Assembly (NCBI RefSeq): GCF_019059575.1 | Contig: NW_024881842.1 | Span: forward strand, 536,001 to 600,000 | Length of the DNA: 64,000 nucleotides | From: Amphibalanus amphitrite | Taxonomy: Eukaryota; Arthropoda; Thecostraca; Balanomorpha; Balanidae | Direction: 5' to 3' | Shown here: positions 29,601 through 41,600 of the stretch, piece by piece | How positions within the stretch are numbered: position 1 is the stretch's first letter | How the letters are laid out: every line of letters starts with the position of its first letter | Notes under the pieces: model-generated | What the model was told of the DNA's origin: nothing | Seen by the model: the letters and a program-made list of their open reading frames with translations, nothing else | The model's database searches: none | Position numbers and translations under genes: made by a program

Positions 29601-32600
29601 CCGTTGTCTAGTTGTTTTGAATAGACGACACGCACAACCTTCCCTGCGGTTGTGGTCACCTCGGTGTGCAGGTATTGAAACTCGTGCATCTCCGTTTACT
29701 GAGGGATTTTAACATTTTCCCACTTTGACGTTTTTTTTCTCTCTTTTTTTTTCAGATGCCATCTTGCGACTGATCCATAACGCCAACCAGTCAACTATCG
29801 ACAGCTACAGCCACGAGACTGACGAGGACAGTCAAAACCAGACCAGTGACAACGTGGCGAAGCACGCGCTGCCCACGCTGTTCGGCCAGTTCATGCGCTA
29901 CTTCCAGAGCGAGCTGTCCGATCCGGAGCTGGAGACGGCCGTCACAGAGTTCTTCGACGAACTGTTCGTGGTGACGTACGGACGCGGCGCGCAACTGAAC
30001 GCCACCTTCGCGAGCTGCCTGCGGGAGAAGCGGCTGGACATCCGACCCTTCCGCGACGTGCCGTTCCGGATGAAGGAGAAGCTCCTGCGCACCTTCGGGC
30101 TGGCGAAATTCTACCTGCAGTCGCTGTACGGCGGTCTGGCGGTGCTCAACACCACCACCCACTTCCAGTGCACGGAGTCGTGCTACCAGGCGCTGACGAG
30201 GCTCAGCTACTGCCAGCTCTGCCGAGGCCACAGCCAGGTGCGGCCGTGCAATGAGTTCTGCTTTAACGTGATGCGCGGCTGCATGGCGCCGCTCTCCACA
30301 CTCAACGAGTCGTGGCAGACGTACGTGGAGGTGTTGCGCAAGCTGGCCACGTCCCTGCAGGCCGGCAACAACGTGGAGACCTACCTGCTGAAGCTCTATG
30401 TCAATATCTCGGAGGCGATGTCACTCGTCTTCACCTACCGGGAGGAGGTCGATAGAGAGGTGAGTGGGCAGGTCGCCACGACCGCCCTCTTTCCCCGAGT
30501 GCATGTTGTACTGAATTGGCAAATCGTCAGCTAGGCACACAAATTCATATGGACTCTGCATTGGTGCTGGTAATAATGATGCTGCGTAAGAGCACGGGTA
30601 AACTGAACTCAGAAAGGATGAATTTCTACCGAAATGAAACACATTGTGCTTGACGACATCCAATCGTTTGACTAGCTAAGAAATCCTGAGAGAGATTGCA
30701 ACGCGAAAATATTGGTGAGCAAACAACAGTAAAAATTGTTATGTTCGCTGAAGATTAATTCGGCAATTATTCTTCTTTTAACCATGCTCACCTCTTCTTT
30801 TCGTTCTCACTCAATCTGTGAATCTGAATATCCCGATCCACGGACATCTACCGAACCGTTTCACTAAAACGTCATGAATACGGGATGGATCGTGAAACGA
30901 GACGGCCTGTGGATATGGCAGGCAGAGCGGGCTGTCTCCCGTTCCAACTCTGTCTATTGCCCAGTACGGTACATTGTCTGCACCACTCAGCTGCCGGCGC
31001 GGCCGGCGCGCGCCATTCGTGCCACCATCGTCTCTGAGGGGCGCACTCGACGTCCATTGTTCCGTCGGCGCCGGGCCGCAGTTGGCAGGTCCAATTGAGT
31101 TGGGCGACTCAGCCCACGACGGTACCGACGGCCGCTGGTCACAATGGGCCACCGGCGCGCGGCGGCCCGTCGCTGCCGATCGCGCTATTGTGGCCGGCGG
31201 CCAGCGGGCGCAAACGGCGGAGACGACGGCCATTCACCGTCCGCTGACCCGCGCCCCTGACCTTACCGTCACGTGACCGGCTCGGCTGTGTTTGGAGAGC
31301 ACTCTGACCAGGTCGGCCTTATCCCAAATCGATACGGTGTGGGCTGGCGGCTTCCCTGGGACGCCCACGGGCACATGAGGTGGGCGGAGAGCGGAGGGGA
31401 TCCTTCCATTGAACGCCAGGCGTCAATGAAGTGTCGGGTCCGACACCTGGGTAGACATCGATCCTGAGGCAAATGTGTCAGCACAGGACAGTGAAAATGA
31501 TTAATGGACCGATGTAGTCCAATGCTTGGTAAACCGAACAACATTCGCTGTTGATGCAACACACATCAGCAGGCCATTATAAAAGAAAGCCTGGGGTTGA
31601 ATTAATGGCGACGACATTCTAGCGAAGACGCATTGGGCAGATTCGGATCACCTCCTTTTTACCTAAACCACCAATAAATCCGTTCATTGATAAACTGATC
31701 CACGTATCCCGAGTGGGACGATCTTCGGGCAGACAGCACTCAGCGCGAATGGGACGCTCTCCACTAAAACGACCGCATCAATCCGCTTCCATTCAGGCTC
31801 CAACAGTGTGTTGTGTTCGCCTGATTCAGAAGGTCGACGGCTTGCTGGGTTTGTGAGCGGGGCGAGGACGTCGTCGACCGGTCCGCGCCTTGTCCGCGAG
31901 TCTTTGTGGGACTGCTGGCACGCTTCGACTTGTTTGGAATACCGGGACTGGGCGGGGGCGGATGATGAAAGTCTCTAATGCTCTCTCTAAAACTCTCTAC
32001 AGCTAATGGCTGAAGTCTTAGACACATATTCGATCGCCTTCTTGAGGATAACGTTCCAGATTATCATAAGAAGAGGCCCGTTTGATCACCACGGTAGTTA
32101 CCTTATCAATTCTCGATGCGCTAATTCTCGTCCTATTCTCAAAGTGCATACCTATCCTGGCGCAGTCTTTCGGTGTACTTGAAAACACGTCTCAAAGCTT
32201 TGTACTCTTTCATATTTACGCCTCAACTCCGGATGTCTGTCGCGATGCTTACTATGTTCTCAGACCCACCAGCTAGCAACAGCATCAAAGCAGCTTCATC
32301 ATAGCCCTGTTCCCCGCCGCGCCCTCGCCGCGCCTGGCTGTGGTCCCCGCTGTGATACCCCTGTTTGTGGCGACCTCCGACCCTAGCCGGTGGACCGTCG
32401 TATGTAATAACTCCATTGGGGCCCTGTCCGCCCAGCGGGGGAGGCGCTTCTCCCCTACAACCCGACTGAAACAGCGGGGTACCGGGCAGCTCCAGCTTGT
32501 GAGCCGGGCAGGCTGGCTTCGGTAGAATTCCAGCGTCAAGGGAAGGTGTAGTAGTTAGGTATAACCCATTGAAGGAACTGGCCACTTTGAATCTGCGGTT

Positions 32601-35600
32601 AGGTGCTTCATTGTAGAATTTCTACGATTGCCGATTGGGTACTGGATTATTCGGAAGCCTGTAAATATAAGTTGCTCGTGCATTGGCAAATCTTGAAAAC
32701 GTTTGCTATGGGTTCGGCTTGAAGTCGCTGCATGTAAGAAGCAAGAGGAAATGCTCTCGCGGGCCTCTGGTCCCTCACAGAGGCGTCCTCCGTCTGATTG
32801 TTGCCACCCGGCCACGTTGTTTGTCGGTGCCGCTCGGTGAAAGCTCGCTTCGTCGAACCGAGCGCGTTGCATGCCGCCTGTGCCGGTCATCGATGCACGC
32901 GGCGCGGCGGGTCGGCAGGAATGTACCCCCCTGAGCACGGACAGGCTTCCGGCAGAGCGCGGACGACGGCTGCAGGTGCGCCCCGGGCCCGACGTCTGTC
33001 CGTCGCAGGAGACGACCCCCTCTGAGGAGCCAGAGCCGCCCGACCGGCCTCTGGCCGCCTGTCGGTCCCGTCAGCCACGCGAGACTGACGGATGACGAGG
33101 GAGCCCTTTGAACGCTGCCGGAAAGAAGCTTTGAGGGGTCTGCAGCGTTCGAGACTGTCTGTGATGTAGTGGAGATTTTGATTGAACTGATTGAGACCTC
33201 CTCAGAGATTGCAGTAATGCGCCCTGTGCCAGCTCACTGAACTACATACACCTGTTTTATCCAGCTCTGCACCCGAGAGGCGCTCCGGACCCGTCCCAGC
33301 CGACCGCTCGTATACCGTGCAGGGGCGGAACAGCGGCGTAACACGCACCTCCGTGTCTGCAATCACGCGCAGGCCCGCCCCCTGCACGCACACGGGCCCA
33401 TTACTCGGTACCAGGCGATCACGTGTGGCTCATTACCCCATTTGGTTAACAGGCTCCGTAACGGGCTACCTGTGCGGCCCAGCCGGTGTCTAATCAGCTG
33501 ATCAGCCGCGTCATCGAGTGCGGTTTCCGCTCCGTTACCTACAGACCGCTGCTGGGGAGCTACCATGCAAATGAGCGACGCTTTTAACCCGCGCGGGGCT
33601 GGGGTCTCCAGCCGAACGCGCGGGGCTGGGGGGGTAAATTTTACCCCCCCTGTTATCTCCCGAACTAATGGTCCGATTTGGAAAATTCAAACGCCAATCG
33701 AAAGCTCTCATCACGAACTACTAAAAACATGTACTTAATTTAAAGTTTGAGGTCAAGGTCAAGGTCAGGTCAAGGGTACAAATTGCAAGTTTCTACAGTA
33801 TCGGCCTTGCACCGTAGTTGCCGAAGAATGGAGTCATGGACTGAGACTGTTCGCCCAAAACGTGTTCTTAGGCTACCAAGACAATATTCGTTGCATACAA
33901 TATCATTCAGAGGTCAAGGTCAAGGTCAGGTCAGGTCAGGTCAGGTCACCAAAAAACAAAATATAGAAAAGGGCATGTGCGACACATGTTTTATGGGTCA
34001 TTTTACTCATAGAATTCAATAGGCACACTCAATAAGTGATATGGACCACCTCTGGATGAATTTCAGGTCGAGGTCAGGTCAAGGTCAGGTCAAGTGAGGT
34101 CAAATTTTGAAGTTGGTTGTTAAGGCCTAGAAAGGTGTCTATCTGATGCAGTTTTTCACGGCGAATCGAATGGTGCTATTTTTGTTTCCGTACGAGGTCT
34201 AGAACTTCCAAAAAAGTCATTTTTCAAAAAATTTGTGTGTCGTGACGTCATAAAATTTTGAATAACTCCCACATTTCTGAACCGATTCTTCTAAAATTTG
34301 GTATGTAGGTGCACATAGACCACTTCTCTGACATATATTCCGGTTTTTTCGATAGACTCAAAATTTTGGATTTTATAATGATTTTCCCAAAAAAATCAGT
34401 TTTTTGAAAAAATTTAGGCCAAAATCCAAAATTTTCAAAAAACCGAGATAGCCATTTGATAGACAAAGTAAAATTACGTATAACCTTTTTTGTTACGTCT
34501 TGATTCCTTTACAAATGAAGATGTTAGCGGCGTTTGAACTTTTGCCGTTTTTGAGGCGAAAATGGCGAACATGACGTCACTAAAACGTCAATTTCTCAAA
34601 AATTTCCCGACGGATTTCGCTCAAATTTTCAGGGAACGTGTCAAATTGATGTAAGAAAAGGTACTGAAAGTTTGGCGGCGCTGCGCGCCGCCGTTTTTGA
34701 GATATCGCAAAAATTCGCGAGGGGGGGTAAAATTTACCCCCCAGCCCCGCGCGGGTTAATCAAGTGGCCAGCCCACGCCTCATCTTTTCGAAGTGCCGGC
34801 CGGATGAAGGCGGACTTTTCAAGGCGCCTGTCGTGAATCGTTAGTGGTTAGTCGTTAGTCGCTGTCGTTAATCGTTAGTCGTTAGCCGCTGTCGTTAGAC
34901 GTAAGTCACTAGTCGTCAGCCGTTATGAGCTGAATCCCTAACCCGCTCTTGGTTTATCTCTCGCCCCGCCGGTAAATGACGCAGCCATGGCGCCGCGAAT
35001 GGCGCCACCGCGCCGGGAGTGACGCCGCCGCGCCACTAATTGGCCGCGATAAACTCGACACCAATCAGTCAGATGTCTTTTTCTCCTTTTTTCTCCCCCC
35101 TGACATTCCTGCGCGGGCGGTGGGCGCCGAGGGCATTGCGCATGCGCGGCAGACGGTCAGGTAATTGAGGGACGAATACCGTGGCCACCCCGGACTGAGA
35201 GGGCCGGACCGCCTGTAAAGATGTCAGACTGATGAGCTCCCACCCAAGCGGGAACCCGCCGCTACCCACTGCGCAGCAGGGCTCTGACGGGTGGCCACTC
35301 TGTGCGGAATTCAACCCCGTACACTTAGAAATGAGGAGCGTTTTACAAGCAAATAGCTGAGTCGTCGACAACAGGGGATGGGTCAATTAGCAAAGCAGGT
35401 GTAACGTGATGATTGATGATTAAAATTTCCGCTGCGCCCATGACAAATTATCAGATCGTATGGGCGCTTCATTACAGGAGAATCCAGAGACGCAACCAGC
35501 TGGGGATTGGCATTGCAATTTCGACTTTTGACGATCTAAAATTTGAGCTACTGCGCTGTCGCCAAGGGCTTTGACGATCTCTGTTTGACTCAGCCGCCAG

Positions 35601-38600
35601 CGAACCTGGCCGACACACCGCACCGGTCGGCCGGCCGGGCCGCTCCCTCCCCAGACGGATGGTATCGGCCAGTTTTTACCGCCGCCCGCCGCCGTGGTAA
35701 TGGATTACCCAAAGGTGGCCCGCCCGGCTACAGCTCAGATGAAGCCGTGGCATTTCTCATCGGCTGCGTGCCTCGGATGGTGGCTGAAATTTAAATGAGT
35801 TATTTCAACCGCACTGCGGTACGTCTATGGTGGTTTACAGTCGGAGGCTCGCTGCTGTGGTGATTCGAAGGTGGCGTAAGCGCGCGTTTTTGAGTAAACT
35901 GGAGCATTGCGGGGCTCTTGATATTTATGAAGCGGAAGTTATGTATTCTTACTGCACGCAAATGGAGCTCGGTTACTGCCGAATAAAGGCGCAATGTGTT
36001 GTTTGTCAATGGCCAAACCCTCCACTGAGGTGGCATAAACCGTACGACCACCAACTTAAACGTTTTTTCCTTATGTTGCCGTGTTATGACGTCTCGCCAC
36101 TGAAGCGAGTATAGATTGTAACTGTAGTTAGACTAACTCCAGCTTGTACCCAATGCAGTGCAACGGCGTCATAACAGAGCTCCGGCGGGCCCGCAGCTAC
36201 ACAAAAAGTCCCTGACAGATAGCCAGGGAGCCTTATTTGCCTAACAATATTTTGTTTGCAGGCCCAGCTTTGACCAATCTGGAAATAAACTACCGTCGAC
36301 TTTGCACGCTACGTACCTAACTCATGGGCCTTGTATCGCGCGGCCGATCACGGCAGCTGCAGTGGGGGCTTATGCAGTCCGCACAGACGCTGAAACCGTC
36401 CGCGACTGCGACAGAAAACTCCGTTAAGCTGCTGTCGGAAACGTGTCTGCTTCAAATAGCATCGTCTAGCGTTTCGGGCGTTTTTTCTTGTTCGGCGTCG
36501 TCGTTTTGTCCTTCTGTCCGGCAGCCGGTAGCGCAATCGTCGCCGCATCAGCAGCCAGGAGCTGGATTAGTATTAACGTCAATCATTACCGGAATACTGC
36601 TGGAGGATAATGCTGGTTCGCAATGCACAAGTGTGACGCTGGTTTACCCGGATCTTAATTTGTTATTTTAAGGTGAATGTGATTCACCTGTGTCTGAAAG
36701 TTGGTGGCATTCTTAGGGGTAGCAGATTTAGGTGTTGTTTTTGTTCGAAGAAATCATGCAATAACCTCCCGTACCCGACTTATGAAGTCAACAATGAATT
36801 AAATAGCAGGGCATTATGCTCGCATGCTCATTTAACTTTTGGCTGATTCTGAGATCATGTTGATTGTGCGGATGAAAGGACTTTCGGCGGTGAAAACTTT
36901 GACTCCAACATGGATTAGTTTCAACGTTGTTCAGAGTTCAGACTTTTATGCTTGGTGCAGTCACTTCTATTGCCAAACTTTGATGTTTGTAGTGCGTGAA
37001 AGTTTTCTGTAGGAGTCTATTAGGGATTGCATTCTGAGTAACTCCACTTTTCTTACCACCAATTTCGCGCGACTCTTAACCCTCGCCCTGGCAGGGGGGG
37101 GGGGGTCGATGCGACCCCCCCTAAGGTTTTTCGAAGATAGCGTAAAAACGGCGGCGCGCAGCGCCGCCAAATTTTGCACAGCCTATGGGGCAACCTTTTT
37201 ACATATGACCTGAAAATTTCAGGTCCGGGTGACCTTGGGTCAGGTCACCAGGTCAGAAAAACCGGTACAAGGTCATGGTCAAATTTCAATTTTCTTCTTG
37301 CACCTGTCCAACTCACAGTTTTCGACTGATTTCCTTCAAACTTTCAGGATGTGCTAAGTTCACCGAGTTGTATAACATATAGTCCGGCTTTTTTGAGGTC
37401 ACTGACCTGAGGTCAGTTAGAGGTCATTACGTCGTAATGTTAAGCCTATGGGAAAATACTAAATTCGGAAAATACTGGAGATATCCGCTTCGTTCTATTA
37501 CTTTTGTGCTTTGAAACCACGGTACTTAACAGCAGGTCACTTGGTGCTTCTTTGTTTGGAGTACTTATCCATGGGTCAGGTCAAATGAGGTCAACTGAGG
37601 TCAAATGACGTTTTTGCCAATAACTTGGCACATAATGACGCTAGAGCTTAAAAAATGGTATCATTGTGTTCCTGGTGATCAGCCGAATCGAATGATATGC
37701 GATATGATACAATTTGGTTAACTTGAACTCAATTTATTAATTTAAGTTTACTTAAAATTTAAGAAAAACTTTAAGTACACTTAAGCAAGCTAAAAAGTAT
37801 ATCATTCGACGCGCCTTGACGTGCTGAGTTCACTGGTGCTTTTCTTTTTGCTCTATCTTAATTAGATCAAAAGTTATAAGTGAAAAACTTTTGACCTGTT
37901 TTTAGCGAAATTTTTACATTTATACCCCCCAAAACCCCCCTAAATATTGACCTAGAGCAACCAAATTTGCACAGGGGCGAGAACTCCAGGGGGCCCACCA
38001 ACCTACCAAATTTGGTGTTTCTAGGTGCCATAGGAGCCAATCGCGAGGGGGGGGGGTCGCATCGACCCCCCCCCCCCCTGCCAGGCCGTGTTATGAAAAA
38101 TGCCCTGCCAGGGCGAGGGTTAAAGTCAACAGATCAAACAGCAAAGCCAGCCTCGGCGAAACTCGGAGAGCGCACAATACCTGCTCCGTCCCCAAACTTC
38201 CGGCCCGTGTCCATTTACCGGACTAATCCATCACACGGGGGATCGTCTGTAGCCGGCTCCAATCCGGGATACGGCGGCCGACCCGCCGGGCGTGTAATAA
38301 GCCGCATTGTCGGGTCTGTCCTGCACCCCTTGGCCGCTCGGGCGCCGCGCGTCCACGCGTGACGCTGAAAACACTCCGGAATGCGGCGGGCGGGGCGATT
38401 GAGAGAGCCGGCAGCATTCCGCTGCAGGGTGTCATTAATTAATGTGTTTACTGCTCGGGAGAGAGGAAGATAGAGGGAGAGAAGGGAGCGGCGCTATCAG
38501 CTCATGGAAGGGCGTGCAGGCAGCGGTGTGACGAGAGCGGGGAGGCCACGGGGCGTGACTTGTCCAGAGGGTAAAATGTCTGGTGGCTGGAGCACAGAGA

Positions 38601-41600
38601 AATTGTGAGGTTAGAGAAGCGACTTCTGCTGGAAACAACGATAGGCACTGTGGTGGGTTCAGCGTGATGACCAAGGTTCTGCAATGGAACAGCCGATGAA
38701 ATTTAACTTCGCTAGCTACGACAAGAAATGTGCAATATCATGCAACAACTGCGAGAGCTTTGCAGTGGAAACGTTTCATGTAGCAGCTATTTCATCATCC
38801 TTCTCCTTTATGCCTCAATGTTTGTCGTTTCGTCGGCCTTGGAAACGAATCACAGTTTCTTCACATTATCACCATGGTCCTCTTAGCAACAGACCTAAAC
38901 CATCACATTCAGTATGTTGATTGGCTTCTCGCCCGGCCTCTGGGACCGCCGACAATGCTGTTCCTCCGTCCATATCGCATTGTCGGTGTCGCTCTCAAAG
39001 GTAGCCGCCCGACAACAACATGGAGTTGTTCTGGTAACGCCCTGTCGGACAGGGCCGGAATTCATCAATGATGCCTGTCGGACGGTACCGGACCCGACAG
39101 TGACCCTGTCGGACAGTCACAGACCCTGGCGACTCTTGTCGGACACTACCCGCCGGAGCCAGCCACCAGCGGTCGCGCGCCACCCATCAGCCATTCTCAG
39201 CTCACCGAGCAGTGAATTAGCATAAGTCGATTGCTCACCCCTGTGTATATTGCCGCGACTACCCGGGCCGACCGACAGTTGACTGTTCCATCGCTGCCGC
39301 CCGGCTGCACCTTTTCCGGTAGGTCTGCAATGCGGCGGGTGCCTGCCTGGGACCGGCTACACCCACCCTTCGGCCGCCCACTCCTTTCCCCATCGGTCTG
39401 ACCGAGAGGGAGGTGGAGGGGGGGGGGGGAGGGGCAGCGCGTGGTCGGCCTGACGTGCCGGTCCCGGTAGTTATCACGTCATAACAGCGTGGTTTAGTAC
39501 CGGCCGGCTGATATGAGCCGCCCGACCGACCGTCCGCAGTGGTGGGGCTCATGGAACACCGACGGCGGACGCTGAAACTACACGGCGGTACGGCCGCTGA
39601 ACGGCAGCGGTACGGCTGGGTACCACCGTGCCCTGGGTACGCCATGCTACCCCGCCCCGCCCTCAGACAGAGGGGAGAGTGCCGGACAGAGCGGTGGGAG
39701 GAGACGAGGTGTGCGATTTCAGCGCACTCTGTGTTGTGCGTCCGTAGCGGCTGGAGGGACAGCACGGCGCAGCTGTTCGGGCGCCGGATCGGAACAGCTG
39801 CTCCGGTGGTATGTCCATTGTTCCGGACTGAACCGGTTTCGGTAGGGTCCGACCCCAGACATACCCCCAGATGATGATTGATGACTATATTTGATGTTGG
39901 AGCAGACTGCAGCTGCCTTTGACCCTGGCGGCTCCCGATGGCTATCTTTTTCAGTTCTCCAAATTCCAGTCGCATTCATAGTTACATCCCCGCAGTGAAC
40001 ACTGAGAGACTGGCTCTCTTTAAGGTCTCCTGGCTAAAATCCGGGCTGCTACAACCTTTACAACGAACGTCAGCTGGTTCCAGTCATCTATCGTCCACCG
40101 TCTACCGTCCACCGTCCACCGTCCACCATCCACTATCCACCGTCCACATTCCACCCCTTACCCACCCCGTCAACCAAGCTGGCACAAAGTCCGAGTGGTG
40201 CCCCAGCGCCCGGAAAGCACACTGCAACTCCCACCCGGCCATTAGCGCCGTCAGAAAACAGACACTACACCAAGCGCGCCTCTTTGATCTGTTCGGCCCG
40301 AGCTGAGCTGTGGCGGCCGACCCGGCCGACGGTGCTGGCGCAGCTCGACGGGGGGGGGGGGAGGGGGAGAAACACAGGAGGTGGGGCGAGGGAGGGCTGT
40401 CTGATGTCTGCTGTCTGCTGCGTTCTGTCTGCTGTCTGGTGTCTGATGTGTGTCTGCTGTCCTTTCGCCGTTGCTGTTCGAGTGGAAAACACGTGCTTGT
40501 CTGGCGTTTAGAAGAAACGTTGTCTCTTTCCATTGCCTTGCAGTGAATCGGCACTGTGAAAGCTCACAACAGTGCTCTCCGTGACCCCTTCATTTGAGCA
40601 ATGAGGAATGAGCATATGTCATGACTGATGACGTCTGAGCATAGGCGATGCGATTTCCTGCTATCTATTCGAGTGTTGTTACTTGTTACACATGTATTAC
40701 ATATGCCATCTTCGCGCATAGGGAAGTTATGAACCATAAGTAAGCATTAGGCTTCTGCCGTCTTGAAGCCGCAGTCCACCTTTACCTGCGCCACCTTGTG
40801 GCTTTGCTTACCACTTTCTGTTTCATGCAGCACTGAAGAGCATTGTAATTTGTAACGCTCTTGTAGTAAATATTTGGTAAGAGCGTGTAATTTTTGTAGT
40901 TTCTGTTTCATATCGCCAAACTCCCCTTGCATAGTTTTGCGCGGACTGTAAATGCCCAACATTGCCAAGGTACCTCTGTAGTCTGTAGTTGCCGAGCTCG
41001 TACGAATCTAGCCCTGTTTAACTCATCGTCGTGCCGCTGATTATCCCTCCCAGATTCCGGCGGCAGATAATCCCTTTATTCCCTGTGCTGTGGACCCGAT
41101 ACAGGCCTTCAGCTATCTGTCCACACGGCGGTGTCAGCACATTGCACAGTTGCACACGTAGTGCAAGTCACGCAGGCGTGCCAGTCCGCGGACCGTGTCA
41201 GATGAGCCTCGTGGGCCGTGACACCGGCAACCAACAGCGCATTGACACACGGATGACAAGGATGACACACGCTGGTGACACCCAGGTGAATGTCGCCCAG
41301 TGGAGCTTAATGGCACCGTGACACGCACGCCTGCGCTGTGAACATTGCAGCGTGAGATTGGTGGCCTTTGGGGGCTCGCGCTATGGCCTCGTTCGGAACA
41401 TTACGGGACATGCAGCGTCATTGCAATGTGCGATGTGGAGCAGGATGTACCCAGTGATGAGGTAATGAGTTATTGGGAAGTGGGCTTCGTGCGTTAATGC
41501 CTGCACTTCATCTGCTTTCAAGCAGATTGTGCGATGCTAGATATTGATTAACCTTTCTATGGATAGATAATCATATAGGTTAATCGAATTTCTTTGTCGT

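Larger units (their letters stand above)
5604..29755 (+). other. dally: Glypican intron 2 (24.2 kb)
   Basis: A GT-AG intron with matching phases at both ends. It contains the 7-bp minisatellite (12535-12933), a SINE-like element near 17.3 kb, E-box clusters (6946-6958, 18414-18494), a 24-bp tandem array (23523-23671), a 40-bp array (26894-27018) and pyrimidine tracts. No nested exon or gene could be supported; the open frames here are short or repeat-driven. Confidence 0.85.
33588..34755. mobile_element. TTAA-flanked inverted-repeat element A (piggyBac-like, non-autonomous)
   Basis: Flanked by TTAA on both sides (33584-33587 and 34756-34759). The termini are CCCGCGCGGGGCTGGGG on the left and its inverse on the right, and they start with CCC as piggyBac termini do. 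Inside each end sits a G-run/C-run hairpin around TAAATTTTA (33628-33650 on the left). The left end carries a partial duplication of the terminal repeat. The 1168-bp interior has no transposase-like frame and contains three AGGTCA arrays. A GC-rich 19-bp near-palindrome is at 34674-34692. The TTAA duplication suggests the piggyBac superfamily; this is inferred from the target site and termini only. Confidence 0.75.

Noticed and set aside
29791-30231. 146-codon antisense frame over glypican exon 3
   Set aside because: A mirror of the GC-biased codon use in the real exon.
34833-34925. Possible interstitial telomere repeat
   Set aside because: The unit is CGTTAGT, not the arthropod TTAGG, and the period is mixed.
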